64,000 bases of DNA from Scleroderma bovista (taxonomy: Eukaryota; Basidiomycota; Agaricomycetes; Boletales; Sclerodermataceae), in the NCBI GenBank assembly GCA_037178675.1, contig JAYMGJ010000581.1:20625-84624 (forward strand), given 5' to 3'. Under the pieces are notes generated by a model. It saw only the letters and a program-made list of their open reading frames with translations. It did no database searches and had not been told where the DNA came from. The translations under genes and the position numbers were made by a program. This document shows, one piece after another, positions 1 through 11,832 of the stretch (positions are counted from its first letter, which is position 1; every line of letters begins with the position of its first letter).

Positions 1-1454
1 TGTCGTCTCATTGTCCGGACAGATGATGTAGAACTCCCCGGATCGAATTCGATCGAGCATGTACTGCACCGTTTCCTCAGCAGTCCAGGCACCAGCCGGC
101 TTCTCACCCCCCTGTGGGCCACTCAAACCAGTGTACGTCCATCCAGGGCTGTCAACAGCCATCGCCAAAGTTAGTTCCCCGGGTGCATCACATGCGTGCA
201 AACCACACTCACATGACAAGGTGGGCGGTGACATTACAAGATGGGTTTTCACGTAGTTCATGTGCAAGGCCCTCCGTAAGGCTCTTAACCGCTGCCTTGG
301 ATGCGTTGTACGCCGGGTTCCCACTGATACCACGTGCCATCCCAACGTTCGTCAGTTATGTACTCGAGATAGAGTTAAACCCGCTACGCACGGCGGATTC
401 GTGATGCCCTGCTTAGAGCCTGTATTGATCACCATCGCCTGGTTTTCCTGATGCAGCATTGACTAACACCGGTCCGCATCAGTCACCCATTACCTCTGCG
501 GCTAAATCAGCTCATACCGGTACGAACGTCTGCTGCACATTCACAACCCTAAAAATAAAAAAAATTCAATGAATACGAATCGCTCCGTTTATCCGACCAC
601 CGCCGCGCAGTACGAACCACCTACCCAAACAAATTGACTTCGAACGCATTCCGCCAGCTGGCCAGCTTCTCCCAGGACTTTGTTGGCGGAGCTACTGCTG
701 CATTGTTCATTAATACTGCAACCTATCTCGGCGTCAGTTCTGTCTCCCTAAGGCCGACAACCATGCGTGTATATATATGACGGGGATAAATTTGGCCGAA
801 CAGCATAAAACACTCACCTCCCCCCATGCTTCGTAGACCTTATCGCGCAATCGTACGACTTCATCAATATTGGACACATCAGTGGGGATGACGAGGATAT
901 TGCCGTCGCCAGCGATGGCCCCAACCTCTTTGCCAACCAAGGTCAATGCATCCTCCTTGACATCCGCAAGTGCGATCTTCAACCCAACCCTGCAGCAGTC
1001 ACACGACGGAGCAACAAAGGGCAATCACCGAAAAGGTGACAGCAGTTTTTTGGAACGGCAAGAACCGATGTGTGGATACGTCAGGCGTGGGCGTTCATGT
1101 CAAACGAGGTTATAAAAAATAAAAAATAAAAATAATGGGCCAAGTCAAAAAAAAAAAAGGGACGGTAGACGGATCATGATTCATGAGTGCACCAGTGGGA
1201 CAACGACGACGACGCTCAAAGTAAGCATCCTGCACGGTCAAACAGCAAAGAGCGACGGTGCCTACGCACTTTGCCAGCTCAACAGCGGCAGCCCTGCCAA
1301 TACCACTGGCAGCACCGGTGATGACGGCGACTCTTCCGCTATGAATCACCGGATGTACATCGGTGTCAATCGGGGACAGAACCTCGACCCGTCTGTAGGT
1401 CGATGCGCCATGAAGGACGGGTCGGAGAGGGGATGGTCCACGGTCAAGAGGCAT
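1..1454 (-). CDS. Short-chain dehydrogenase/reductase (SDR), 3' end beyond the window
   Basis: Seven exons join in one open frame of 267 codons: 1454-1270, 989-818, 722-625, 548-518, 447-392, 323-213 and 148-1. All introns are GT-AG and the phases agree. The nucleotide-binding TGAASGIG motif is near residues 46-53, NNA follows in exon 3, and the catalytic YNASK (YxxxK) is in exon 6. SDRs are NAD(P)(H)-dependent oxidoreductases acting on alcohols or ketones; the substrate cannot be told here. The ATG at 1454 gives about 40 residues before the Rossmann strand, longer than usual, so the true start could lie further in. The C-terminus is cut by the window edge. The ORF fragments look like a broken gene, but splicing restores it completely. 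Confidence 0.8.
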
Positions 1455-1848
1455 GGTCGTGTGTGTGTTGTGAGAGGGTGGTTGCCTCTAAAGTATCTGT
1501 TATACTATAGCGTTTGGTGTCAGTATATGGCATTAGATGGCGCCAATAGCCTGTCGGGGCCGGGCGACAGAGGCGCTGGCACTCACAAGGACTCTATTGA
1601 AAGGAGCTAGGTATAAGAGAGGTGAGGAGGGTGAGGAGGGAAGACCGAAGATTCCGCCCGCGGTGCACTTATATATCCGCTTTGGAGACTATCACACGAC
1701 ATATCAATTAGCAACTACGAACATGTACATTGCATTGCAAACACCTAAGAGTGCATGTGTAACTAAAGAACATGAATGAACACAGTAGATCAACCATACG
1801 AAACACACATTGTCACAGCAGGGTACCAGTGTGGAGTAAAGATCGTCC
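1455..1848. promoter_or_regulatory. Promoter side of the SDR and 3' flank of the SAM-domain gene
   Basis: About 390 bp lie between the SDR start and the stop of the next minus-strand gene. No ORF or structured element is convincing, so this must hold the SDR promoter and the Vts1-like 3' UTR. Confidence 0.4.
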
Positions 1849-3900
1849 TCACCATGTTTCCTTTCCACCCTCAGTCGCACCTCCATCATTGTAGCCCGCA
1901 GGCGTTTCGATACCCATCTTTTTCCTCACCACCTCAAACGTCTTCAACATCTTGCGCCTAGCACCAAGTGCAGCGACACCCTTGCCCTCCAGCCCTCCAT
2001 CGTCCAGGACGACAATGTCCTGCCATTTCATCTTCTCAAAGTTGGGCGTGTACTTGTGCAGCCTCAGGCTCCTGAGCCAAGCCGGGATATCAGTCAGCAA
2101 CGCCGGATCAAAATCTTCGTCGTCCTTCTTGGAACTAGCTCCCCCTCCGCCAGCGCTGTTCCCACCTGAAGAGCCCGTCTTCGGCAGACCGGGAGACCTA
2201 CCGCCTCCCCGGCCCCTGTTGTTTGCGTTATTGTTGTTGTTGCCGCCATTGCCTTGCATGGCAGCCTGCTGCAGCCCTAGCCAGCTCTGTGGCGTGAATC
2301 CAGCAGCCATTTGGGCCGCGAGCATCTGTGCCTCCGGGGTCATCCCCATGGCACTCATCTGCGCCTGCAGGTTCAACATATTCATTTGCAACGGGTTCAT
2401 CCCCGCCAGTATACCAGCGCTCGGTATTCCCATTCCAAGTCCAGGGCTACCCAATCCGGTCATGTCGAAGCCCCTCATGCCCAAATCCCCATCGAACCTG
2501 TTCGGCGCCGGTCCAGGACTCCGAGATCCGTTCCACTGCCCTTGCTGCGCGCCCGGGAATGGCACGTTGTTGTTGGGCCCACCTTGTGCGACATTCTTCC
2601 GCTGTACGGGTTGCTGAGAGTGAACGAGACCACCATCATTCTCGTACGTATTACTGGTCTGGCTCCCCACGTCTGAGCCTGGAGCACTTTGGTTGGTGTT
2701 GCCCTTGGAAGGGCGCCGGAACGACTTGGGGTCGGCCATGAGCGGAACGCGCGGCTGAGTGGCATTCCAGTCATTGAGTTGCTGTGCAGCAGCGTCGAGG
2801 TTCTGGGTAGCACCGTGCGCGTCCTTGTTGAACATCGGGATCAAAGGCGTGTTAACGTTGCTTGCCCAGCTGTCTCCAACCATAGGGGAGAGCGGGTCCA
2901 CACCTGTATGTGGTGTTCCGAGCGAACCGCTGAACTCGGTACTCTTGGGCCGGGAAGCGCTGTTGGGATTCATCACGATATCATGCACAGGAGAATTGGG
3001 GTTTTGCTCGGCGACCTGGCTGAGAGCAGAGCCCCACGTAGTACGAGCGTCTCCACCGCCCGATGCGAGAATAGGCGCCGATATACGGTGAGCAGGGTTG
3101 CTCGCTCTGAGTTTGGCACGTTGCTGTGCGAGGGTAGCAGCCGCATCGTTGTTCAATGCCAGTGCAGCGGAGTCGGGAGAGAGGAAGCCGGATGACGAGG
3201 TGGTATCGAGGGCAAGAGATTGCCTATTTTGGCTGCCACTGAAGACACGAGGGGATGCAGGCATGGGTGACTTGAGCGAGGGGGATTTCAAAGTCATCTG
3301 GGCAAGCTTGGCTTCCATCTGACTCTGCATCGAGCCTGCATGGTGATTAGTGATGGTAAGAGAATGATCAAGGAGCCTGCACACCTCCCACGGCAGGGCT
3401 GAGTAATGCCGTCATTGGGTCAGAGCGAGCCATTTGTTGTAAAACGGTAATGAAAAATCTGATTTGTACTTGAGTAGATTGTTGGAGTAGACTGTACAGC
3501 GCGGCAGTGCGCTCTGCCTCAGAAAGAACCTTGAACCCTACAATCGATGATGAGAATGACGTGACCACGTGGAATGGAGATGGGACGAACATTGCTCGAT
3601 GGCACTCAGTTCTTCCTTGAAATTGACGTCCAGCGAAGCGGCGGCCATGTCTTCAAGAGTTTCTTCATAATTCTGGAGATTCTCGAACCATTGATCGATT
3701 GCTTCAGACTCTGGCGTCTGGAACATGGTGGCACTGCCCAGCAACTCGCTGGTGGGACGAGCACCGCTTCCACCACCAGGAGGACGAGGGGAAAGTGTCT
3801 GACGAGGACCCATGGACGCACGAGCGGTGGCTGAGGAGCGCCCGTTTTCTGTGCTGAGAGGCGAAGGAGAAGGACTGGAAGGAGGACGAAGAGTTGCCAT
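1849..3900 (-). CDS. VTS1: SAM-domain RNA-binding protein, Vts1/Smaug-like
   Basis: Three exons (3900-3591, 3537-3385, 3335-1849) give 649 residues. The N-terminal third has a conserved helical block ([20 protein letters not shown], then a joined [14 protein letters not shown]). A long low-complexity Ser/Pro/Asn/Gln/Gly linker follows. The C-terminus has a SAM domain ([20 protein letters not shown], then [17 protein letters not shown]). In yeast Vts1 this domain binds hairpins in mRNA 3' UTRs and recruits Ccr4-Not for decay; the same role is inferred here. The ATG at 3900 was chosen because it opens the conserved exon. It is divergent from the oxygenase gene. No defects were seen. Confidence 0.88.
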
Positions 3901-4305
3901 GAGTTGTATGGAAATGAAATATGAAGATCCGCTAGCGGTGCACGAATACAAGAAACGAACTAAGTAGCGAGATGTGTTGATGCCTGATTCTTGGATGGAA
4001 ATGCGGCAAGGGTATGTCAAGGCTGATGAAATGGATATGGGTTCAGTATAGGACTTGCAAAGAGAGTCCCGACGTCGAGTCCGGTAAGAGCACAGCAGGG
4101 CTGGCGGCGTCGATGTGCTTCGTTGGGTCTAGACGAGACCAGCGGAGCCTGCCGGTCTAGCGAAGGGCAAGAGAAAGACGACGACGACGACGACGGCGAG
4201 GACGGTGATAGCGACTGCGACAACAGCGACAGTCGAGAACAATAAGCGTGTTGGTGGCAATGCTTGCCCAGCGGAGTTTTATTTCCAGCCCATCTGTCCA
4301 CAACC
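3901..4305. promoter_or_regulatory. Divergent promoter region between VTS1 and the oxygenase
   Basis: 405 bp separate two head-to-head start codons. The stretch includes a run of GAC triplets near 4176-4200 (pyrimidine-rich on the minus strand). No defined operator could be read. Confidence 0.45.
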
Positions 4306-5744
4306 ATGTTTGAGGAAATCCCAGTCATGCAAGTGAAATACGCTCCCATCTGTACCGTGTAGTCTTATGGGAACATCAGAGACTTGGCCAGCGCAGCCAG
4401 CAGAGACCCTGCCGTGCGTCGTGCCCTTGCTGCTGAAATCCGCAGTGCTTGTGTCGACGTCGGTTTTTTCTACGGTAAGGGCACTGCCATTGCACTACCA
4501 CCATCTTATGGTCGGCAGTCACAAATCACGGTATACCCGACGACGTGATCAACAAGGCTGTCCGTGCCGCAGAGAGCTTCTTCGCTTTGCCCATCGACGC
4601 AAAGACAAAGGTTGCGACTTGGGTTCGGGCTACAGTATCCCTCGTTGACAATTACCCAGTTGGACATCCATGCCACTCCAAACTTCAAGGGGTACACAGC
4701 ACTCCTCGGTGAAAAGACCAATCCAGCAAGTAAAGGTGACTTACATGAGGCCTTTGACATTGGTTGGGAACCAGAAATGGCTGTTTGCGACAGCGAGATA
4801 CCCGCAGATGATCCTATGTATGGCACAAATGTTTGGCCTGAAAATCTCCCTGGATTCCGGGAAGACGTCCTTGCATACTAGTAAGTTCTCCCGAGTTCTC
4901 TCTTTGATGATGTATCACCCACCATGTATTCAGTCGCGCCGCGGTACGGCTGGGACTGTTACTATTCCCATTGTTTGCCTTGGCATTGAATCTCCCGGAA
5001 GATTTCTTCGTGGACAAGGTGTGTCTTATCGAACCCTCAGATTATACCGTTGATGTGTGTCGTCGCTAGGTCACTAAACCGGCAGCGATAATGAGGTTAC
5101 TTCATTATCCCCCTCAGCCTCCGCAGCCACTGGAAGGAATAGAGGGGATAGGGGCCCATACTGAGTAAGCCTGGATGACCCACATCGGTAATTGCTCGGG
5201 TTAATCCCCGCTGATACGCTAGCTATGAGTGCTTCACCATGCTTTGGCAGCAAGACAACATTTCTGCTTTGCAGGTCATGAATGCTAACGGAAAATATAT
5301 CGACGCCGTTCCCACTCCAGGCACACTTGTTCTGAAGTACGTCCATATAATGATCCTTTTCAGTGTCATTTGACACGATCGCGATCAGCCTGGGAGATCA
5401 GTTTGCCCGTTGGACCAGTGCGTCTCTAAGCACAAGTAGCAAGTGACTCTTCGATAACCCTCAAGTATGCTAGACGATGTCTTCAAGTCCACAGTCCACC
5501 GCGTGATCAACGCTACAGGCGAAAAGCGATACTCGATACCCCTCTTCTTCGGCACCAACTATGATGTGAAACTCGAGGTGCGACGATATACATTCGCAGT
5601 TCACTGATGAGAAGTTCTCATTTCCCATTTTAGCCCATCCCAGGCTGTGTCACCCCCGATAATCCAGTAAGATATGAGGTCGTCACTGCTGGAGAATATG
5701 TAAAGTCGCGTTTGGAAGCCACGTACGCACATTCTGCGATGTAA
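4306..5744 (+). CDS. 2-oxoglutarate/Fe(II)-dependent oxygenase, isopenicillin-N-synthase fold
   Basis: Ten exons join without a break into 329 residues: 4306-4332, 4363-4474, 4519-4610, 4660-4880, 4934-5018, 5070-5164, 5223-5336, 5389-5417, 5474-5577 and 5634-5744. The iron ligands are His209 and Asp211 (HTD) and His267 in KSTVHRV; Arg277-x-Ser279 (RYS) is the 2-oxoglutarate clamp. The N-terminal domain has VGFFYVTNHGIP, typical of the DIOX_N region. Length fits the family (about 330-350). Members hydroxylate, desaturate or cyclise small molecules in the cytosol; the substrate cannot be inferred. Exon 9 uses the acceptor after tgctag, which yields WTNDVFKSTVHR as in relatives. Exon 1 has only 9 codons and is the least certain part. 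All catalytic residues are present. Confidence 0.85.
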
Positions 5745-6782
5745 TTCTTCCACGGCGTACACGTCATGTAATTACTGTAATCGTACTTACAAGCATTCAT
5801 CCCTGCTTCGCTGCTTCATCTCAAGATCGCTTCTGGCGTCATACGCAGTACTTGTATTTGTCCAAGATGCTTCTAAGAACCCGGAATCACTTACGGGTGT
5901 GGGTTTTGTGTTGTAAACATAGACCAGCTTCTTGTGGAGCTAAAATCTCCTGTATTTCATAGCACATGTTATCGCTTTCCAACATATGGTTGGACCAGTT
6001 TTGCAAAAAATTTTAATGTTCATTGAATAACTCGGCAACACGACAATTGTAGGTCCTTGGATTTCCGTGGATGATGCCAATTAGTCCTATCTATGACAGT
6101 AGAGACTAGTGGTGGGTGGCGTTCTTGATTCCGCTCAGGTCACGTAGTTGTGCCCCCACCTCCGACAGACCACAGCAACATCAACGATACAACTACACTT
6201 GTGGTCAGCCCTCCATGTGATAATGCAATCAAAGCCCCCTGTGGTGATAATAATACGTAGCGTGTGGCGCGGCCCACTTGGTATGCTTGGACTCGCTCGA
6301 TAGTGATCTGTCCACGAACTATATTGTGCTCTGGCTTGAATATCACTTACAATATTCAACCCCTAAAATTTTTGTGGTCCAGATACATCTAATGCCAACA
6401 CGGACAATCAAGTAAGTCGATGGTTTCATACCCTCTAATAATGCTTCATGCGTGACATACTGATATGAGTACGGGAATGCCCTACTTACGTTTCCGATAT
6501 AATAAGGTTGAGGTGCGTAAGTTGACCCTTTTTTTGGTGACTCAAGGATACAGTCGAGACACCTTCGATTGTAAGCATTACCCCTGTGTATGTCTAGTAT
6601 CAGTGCGTTTATTTAGGCTTGCTCGGTGTACGCCGAGGAACGCATCGATGCGCCTTACTGTCTCAGAAGATTAAAAAGGCTGACCACATAGTACCACTGG
6701 ATCGAACTGCATAAAAACTCGACCTTGGCAACCTATCTCTTGCTATCTGAGTTTTCGGTGTCTTGCATTACACACTAGCCTC
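5745..6782. other. Intergenic, nothing assigned
   Basis: About 1 kb without a recognisable gene. Short ORFs near 6135-6359 (minus) and 6465-6674 (plus) have no family features or splice-linked partners. The right part would be the promoter of the dead protease gene. Confidence 0.4.
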
Positions 6783-8010
6783 ATGTTCTTCTCCAAGGCT
6801 TTATGTACCTTCATCCCTACTGGCACTGTCGGTTGCCGGTGCATTTCTCAATGCCCCAAACAGCAGAACAATGACCTCCCTCAGTAAATGCAAATGCAAC
6901 TAATGGTGTTGAGGCCACCGAGCGCGCGCAATTGCTATGCGCGAAGGCACGTTTAGCAGGCGTGGTGCCTCTATTAGCGTCGCCAATGCTACAGTCATAT
7001 ACACTGCTCAAGTCGGAGTTGAAAGCCTTGCAACCGAGTGTGAGTTCATTCACCACTAGCAGCTTCCTAGAATTGGGGCTTTTCAGACACTCTCCTTGTT
7101 GACACTGGTGTGTCGATGCCAGTAACAAGGCCTACGTTCGCAGAAGTATGAGCCACAACACAGGCAACTCTGTTGCAAGTCTCATTATTTGCATCCAAAA
7201 TATTGAGTTCATTCTCCTTCCATTTTGTTTTATACAGTGCTGGGAACTTCAAGGGAAAATAATATATTGATACGATTTCCCTTGGTAACAGGTTGACTAT
7301 CTCTGCGCAATCAATTGGTATTGCCAGCTCATCTTAGCATTTCAAGCAGTTGCATGTTGATGGTATTCTTGGCGACTGACTTGACCAACGGGATTGTTGC
7401 CAACACAAACATGGTCCCAACTGTTGTCGATGATTTCTACAGTCGGTGAGTCATCGGGAATGCTGTTCTAGGGGTCTATTACATTTCCGCCTCGGATTCA
7501 ACCTCTGGATTATATTTGGTGGCGATGATAGTTCTGTTATTACTGGTCCTGTCAACTACGTACCCATTACGAACGCCTCACCCGCAAGCAGATATTGGGG
7601 GCATCGACCAGTCCGTCTCGTAAGGGGACAAAATTATCCTTCCATCCAGATCTTCGTTGACACAGGTACAACTTTCATTCTGATTACGAGCGGTAGTGAA
7701 GTTCACTTCACTTCTGGAACACCCATATATCCCACCCTTTCTTCACAGATGCGTTCTCAGCGTATCATTCTGCCACGGGTGCCACTCAGAGCGGGCCTCA
7801 CTATTTCCCAGTCTCAGTACAACAAGCTCCAGGTTCTGACTTTCCACATCGGCTGCCAGCTTTATGATCTCAGCCCAAATACTAAATTTTCCCCCGCTCT
7901 CGATGTACCTTGTAGTCGCCAATATTGGGAGTAAATTTGGCTCGGGCTTTGACTTCATCAACGGATATACCTTCCTGTACGTTTTCGCACATACTTTTTG
8001 AGGTATGGCT
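6783..8010 (+). pseudogene. Secreted aspartic protease (A1 family), decayed
   Basis: Remnants of a whole secreted pepsin-like protease lie in order. They are a signal peptide split by a frameshift (MFFSKALCTFI, then LLALSVAGA in the next frame), a propeptide with VEATERAQLL, and the first catalytic block YTLLVDTG (joined across an intron ending near 7065). The frame breaks right after it, where SSNTWVG is expected. NKAYV and HNTGNSV follow in another frame, then an in-frame stop before YIDTISLG. VDGILGD is followed by a stop, and later come FGGDDS, VPITNASPASRYWG, a second catalytic VDTGTTFILI and the C-terminal DFINGYTFL. With several frameshifts and stops and no intact route between the two aspartates, no active enzyme can be made. 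In life such enzymes are exported for extracellular protein digestion. Confidence 0.85.
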
Positions 8011-8740
8011 TTAACTTCCCTGCATTGAGCGCTTCAACTAGCGTATTATTTATTAAGGCTTGGCTAGCCGATACCACTGGACCCGGTTGTTGCTTTTTTT
8101 TCCTGAGACGGCAACTGACAAAATCTCCCCCGGCACAGCACGTGGTAGTGGGGATTTCACCCAAGGGGAGGAAAGAAAGTGTTAAGTCTACCCAGGGGAA
8201 ATGCGTTTACGCACACTCGCATGCGGCAGAGTAGTCTTAATACTTCGTCGGGCATCTCCCGCGCCCTGGGGGCCGACGAGGGGTAATACTACCCGTTGTT
8301 GCTTTTGTTATTGGACTTGGCTTTGATAGAGGGAACACACTTCTGGTGGTTACCCCTGGAAAAGTATTTTTCGGCAGTAGTCGTAATGTTCGGATACTGT
8401 TGGCAGGTTGATGCTGCTCAAGTGCTGAACGTCTTAACCTACCAACCCTCACTATTAGAGGAGAAACCATTCATACTTTCACATCTGAGGGTGAAGCGCG
8501 GACCCATGGCCTCACTGGTGATATCGACCTCGCCTATTATAATGTGTCGAGTCTGGAACCAATTTGGCACAAGGCGATCCTGATCATTGTTCCGAGTTCT
8601 TGGCGTCACTACCACGTGTTTTGAATAGAAGAAATCTGCCGCGTCCCTGTCTAGGTCATTATGAGTCTATCATGATGCACACTATGCGCCGTTTCGAAAG
8701 GCTGGATCGCTTAACCTGAATAATATGTCAACGTCGATCA
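8011..8740 (+). other. Unassigned stretch with a possible exon remnant
   Basis: Around 8290-8600 a plus-strand frame reads LGFDRGNTLLVVTPGKVFFG and, after a possible intron, ETIHTFTSEGEARTHGLTGD. This looks like protein but matches no family I can name and has no clear start or stop. It may be a relic or the end of the protease region. Confidence 0.3.
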
Positions 8741-10074
8741 TCACGGTCCATACGTGCTGGCAACGGCATTAACCCGTCCGCCATCCACTAGCCAGACTGC
8801 GCCGTTCACATATGCACCAGCACGTCCTGCGAGAAATAGTATGCAGCCTGCCATGTCAGACAATGTACCGACGCGTCCGAGAGGGACGGTCCGAGCGAGG
8901 ATGGCAGGCGTGAATAAATCTGTGTTGGTCATTTCTTGACTTCCCGGTCAGACATTCCAATGAATCCAAGTGTCCCCAAAACTCACCGCTTGGCCAGACC
9001 CCGGGCTACGGCGTGGCCAATGCATCAGGTTGTATCCCTCGCAGAGATACGTGTACTTACACATAAAACGTTGCTCCTGATATTCCAATCCGCCAGAATA
9101 TTCGCCATCAGTCTCCCTAAATGAGTGCACGCCTGTTTCGCCAACGTGTAGGAGATTGTTAGCACTCGTGCATCTACTCGAAATGACCCTGAGGATGATA
9201 TCGTGATGACCTGGGACGTAACCTGAGGCAATCCAAGCACTGCACTTGACGTTGATGAGGCTGCACAGACTGTAGTATCTTAGGGGAAACAATTAAGCAT
9301 GCAACGGCGAATGCAGGAAACACACAGCGCTGACCAGGTGAATCATCACTCTCCGCTCCAGCAGAAATCCCTTGTGTCTCTGGCTCGTGGGTTGATGTTT
9401 GTCTTGCAGCAAAGAGGGGAGGAAGGGCACCCCGCCGCAGGTTGCCGAGATGTAATAACTCGAGAAATGCGATTGTAGTGTAATATTGTGCAGTGACGTT
9501 GGTCCCAAATGTCTCCGCAAAGTCCGAAGGGTCTCCGGTATTCCAAAGGACGTCTTGGAGAGCTTTGATGGATGGTGGTCCTCCAGTGGTGTCGTCCAGT
9601 GGAGAAGGAAGGCGGGAAGGAAGTAGATTTCTTGCTATTCCCGCATTGTTGACGAGAAGGTCAATATAGCCGTGGCGGGCCTTTATTGTCTCAACGATGG
9701 CGGTTAATGATTCCCGAGAGGTGATATCCCCTTGAAGTGGAATAATGTTGCCATGTTTCTTGGCACGGAAGCAAACAGTTAGGGGGGGCTACCGAAGACG
9801 GGATCATCCGACAAGGCTTACATTGTGCTCTGATGCAGCCTTCTCCAAGACATAGAGGCGTCTACCGATTATATAGACAGTTGCGCCGTTGTGCTCTAGC
9901 GCTTTCGCGATGAGGAGCCCTATGCCTAGTAGTATCGCAGCACCCCAATATCAGTAAACACGACCCCGGCGAGAAATGGTCGTGAGAGGACAGACCTGTT
10001 CCACCCCCGGTGACCACCGCCACTTGTCCTTCTACGCCGAAGAGGACTTTCGGGTCGGTCGCACTGTTATCCAT
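8741..10074 (-). CDS. Short-chain dehydrogenase/reductase
   Basis: Six exons give 330 residues with consistent phase: 10074-9996, 9925-9822, 9758-9324, 9222-9061, 9005-8987 and 8934-8741. The cofactor motif TGGGTGIG is split by intron 1. LLVNNAG is in exon 3 and the catalytic SYTLAK (YxxxK) in exon 4. The C-terminus GAVWLVDGGR is typical of classical SDRs. Exon 5 has only 19 nt and codes PGVWPS, which joins EMTN in the last exon and restores the usual PG...EMT loop. The long exon 3 carries an insert (about residues 105-130 and 165-195) beyond the usual 250-residue fold. Substrate unknown. No disabling change was found. Confidence 0.82.
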
Positions 10075-11832
10075 AGCGAGATCTGGGACGAAGGTGGGAG
10101 GCTTGACAAGGTGCTCTCCTTTATAAATAGCAAGATGGGTCCTCGGCTCAGAACATCACAGCACGCCACGAGCAATTTTTCCTGACAAATCCCATCAGTT
10201 CTTGACTATGTACGGGAACCCGGCACTGCTTCTACCAAGGAAATGACTGAGTGAACATACGATCCACCCTGACGTCGCAAAGAGCAACAGATACGAAAGT
10301 TATGCGACGCTGTCCCCGCCCGTGGTGCTCAGGCTGTTCTTGCATTCCTCCTTGAGCATGGATCCCGAGGATATCCGTCTTATTGTTCCAGTGATCAGAT
10401 GTCAGTTACGATTCATTCTGTCAACTTGCATGGTCGACGATTTCCCCACAAAAGCTACACCCAAGATAAGGCATCCGCCATTTTTGACGAAGTTTCGATG
10501 GATCAACTATGCTTGTCCTGTCTAGGAACGAAGATATGATTTAAATGGAGAGCCAAAAATCCATAAGACGAGTGAAGTTTCTCAGGACTTCGGAGGCGTG
10601 CGGTAAAGGTGCACAATGCTAGTCGACATGGTGGTCTTCCTGAATCGTACTCTTGCGGTGGAGAGACGGTGGAGAAAACTCCAGTCCACCAGTAGGTTCT
10701 AAATGAACGGATTCATTGAACTTGTTTGTGCGTGCTTCGATCTTTGAAGTCATTCAACTGATTACCTAGAAAGCTGCAAGCTGATCCGATCCTAGGCTTC
10801 CCTTGATTAATGTACAGCAAGGAGCTAATTGGACATTTTTAAGTCGTTGATCAGTGTCGCTCGATGACCGTCACACTTGGCGGAAAGGAAATAATCGAGT
10901 CTCTGACGATGGGCCGAGGAACAAGAAGAAACAACATGCCAAATTACATAGACCTTACTTGACAACGCGCCATTCTTCCTCAAAATTTCCTGACGATTAT
11001 GTTGGATGCCGCGGCTCTTGCTCGTGTCTTCCGCTAGTAACCCCTCGGACCTCTGAATTCATGACGGAAGACGTAGACGTCCAAAGGATCGGGATTACGG
11101 CGGTGCCGAACACAGGTTGATCAATGGCATAATGACCTGTATATAATATAGGTATCTCACGAACAGACCAAGTAAACACTTCAAGCCTTGTATTTTCGTA
11201 GGAACGACTCGCACCATGGTAACCTAGCAAGCACTACCTTCGTTGTCTCGAGGTTGGTAGCAGTGCATACCACGTTATTCATGCTTGCCGACTTCACGAT
11301 AGAGGATCGCCGCGGACAGAACCAATGGTTCCAGTTCTATAGTGTAGAATGGGGTAATGGAGTCCCCCCCACCCTTGTAGTATGGATACGACGGCTCATG
11401 GTAAGGAACAGCATCCAGCATTGTCACAACGCTATGGAATGCGACAGCAAGTCAATCAAATAAAACCTTTTGAATCACTACGCACAACTGGAGATCTACT
11501 TCAGAATTGGCAATAGGTCCTCTCCACGTTAATCACAGGAGAGGTAAGAAAGTTCACGATAACAAAGGAAAAAAAACTCACAGTAATCAAGCAAACCGCG
11601 ACAGGAGAAGTGACGTGATCGATAATCGCATTTCCAGCAGTCGTGACTAACGAGGTCGTCATGGTGCGCAGTAGCATCTATCACACATACACACACCGAG
11701 CATAACTTACGCATACTAGAGAATAGAAAGAAGGGCAAAAGTGATCTGTAGTATCCCGACCCAGGATGGATTATGATCGAAAACAATGAAAAGATGAAGA
11801 ACAACTAACCTAGTATAGGGAAAACAATCAAC
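10075..11832. other. Intergenic 1.76 kb, nothing assigned
   Basis: No ORF has recognisable domains. Small ORFs at 10854-11120 (plus) and 10997-11230 (minus) overlap each other on opposite strands and look like chance. The sequence near the mitofusin stop is AT-rich and would include its 3' UTR. Confidence 0.4.

Noticed and set aside
1..1454. SDR pseudogene (many stops in the ORF fragments)
   Set aside because: All interruptions fall in GT-AG introns, and the seven exons join in phase with all motifs.
4306..5744. Broken oxygenase fragments
   Set aside because: Ten exons join into a full-length protein with every catalytic residue.
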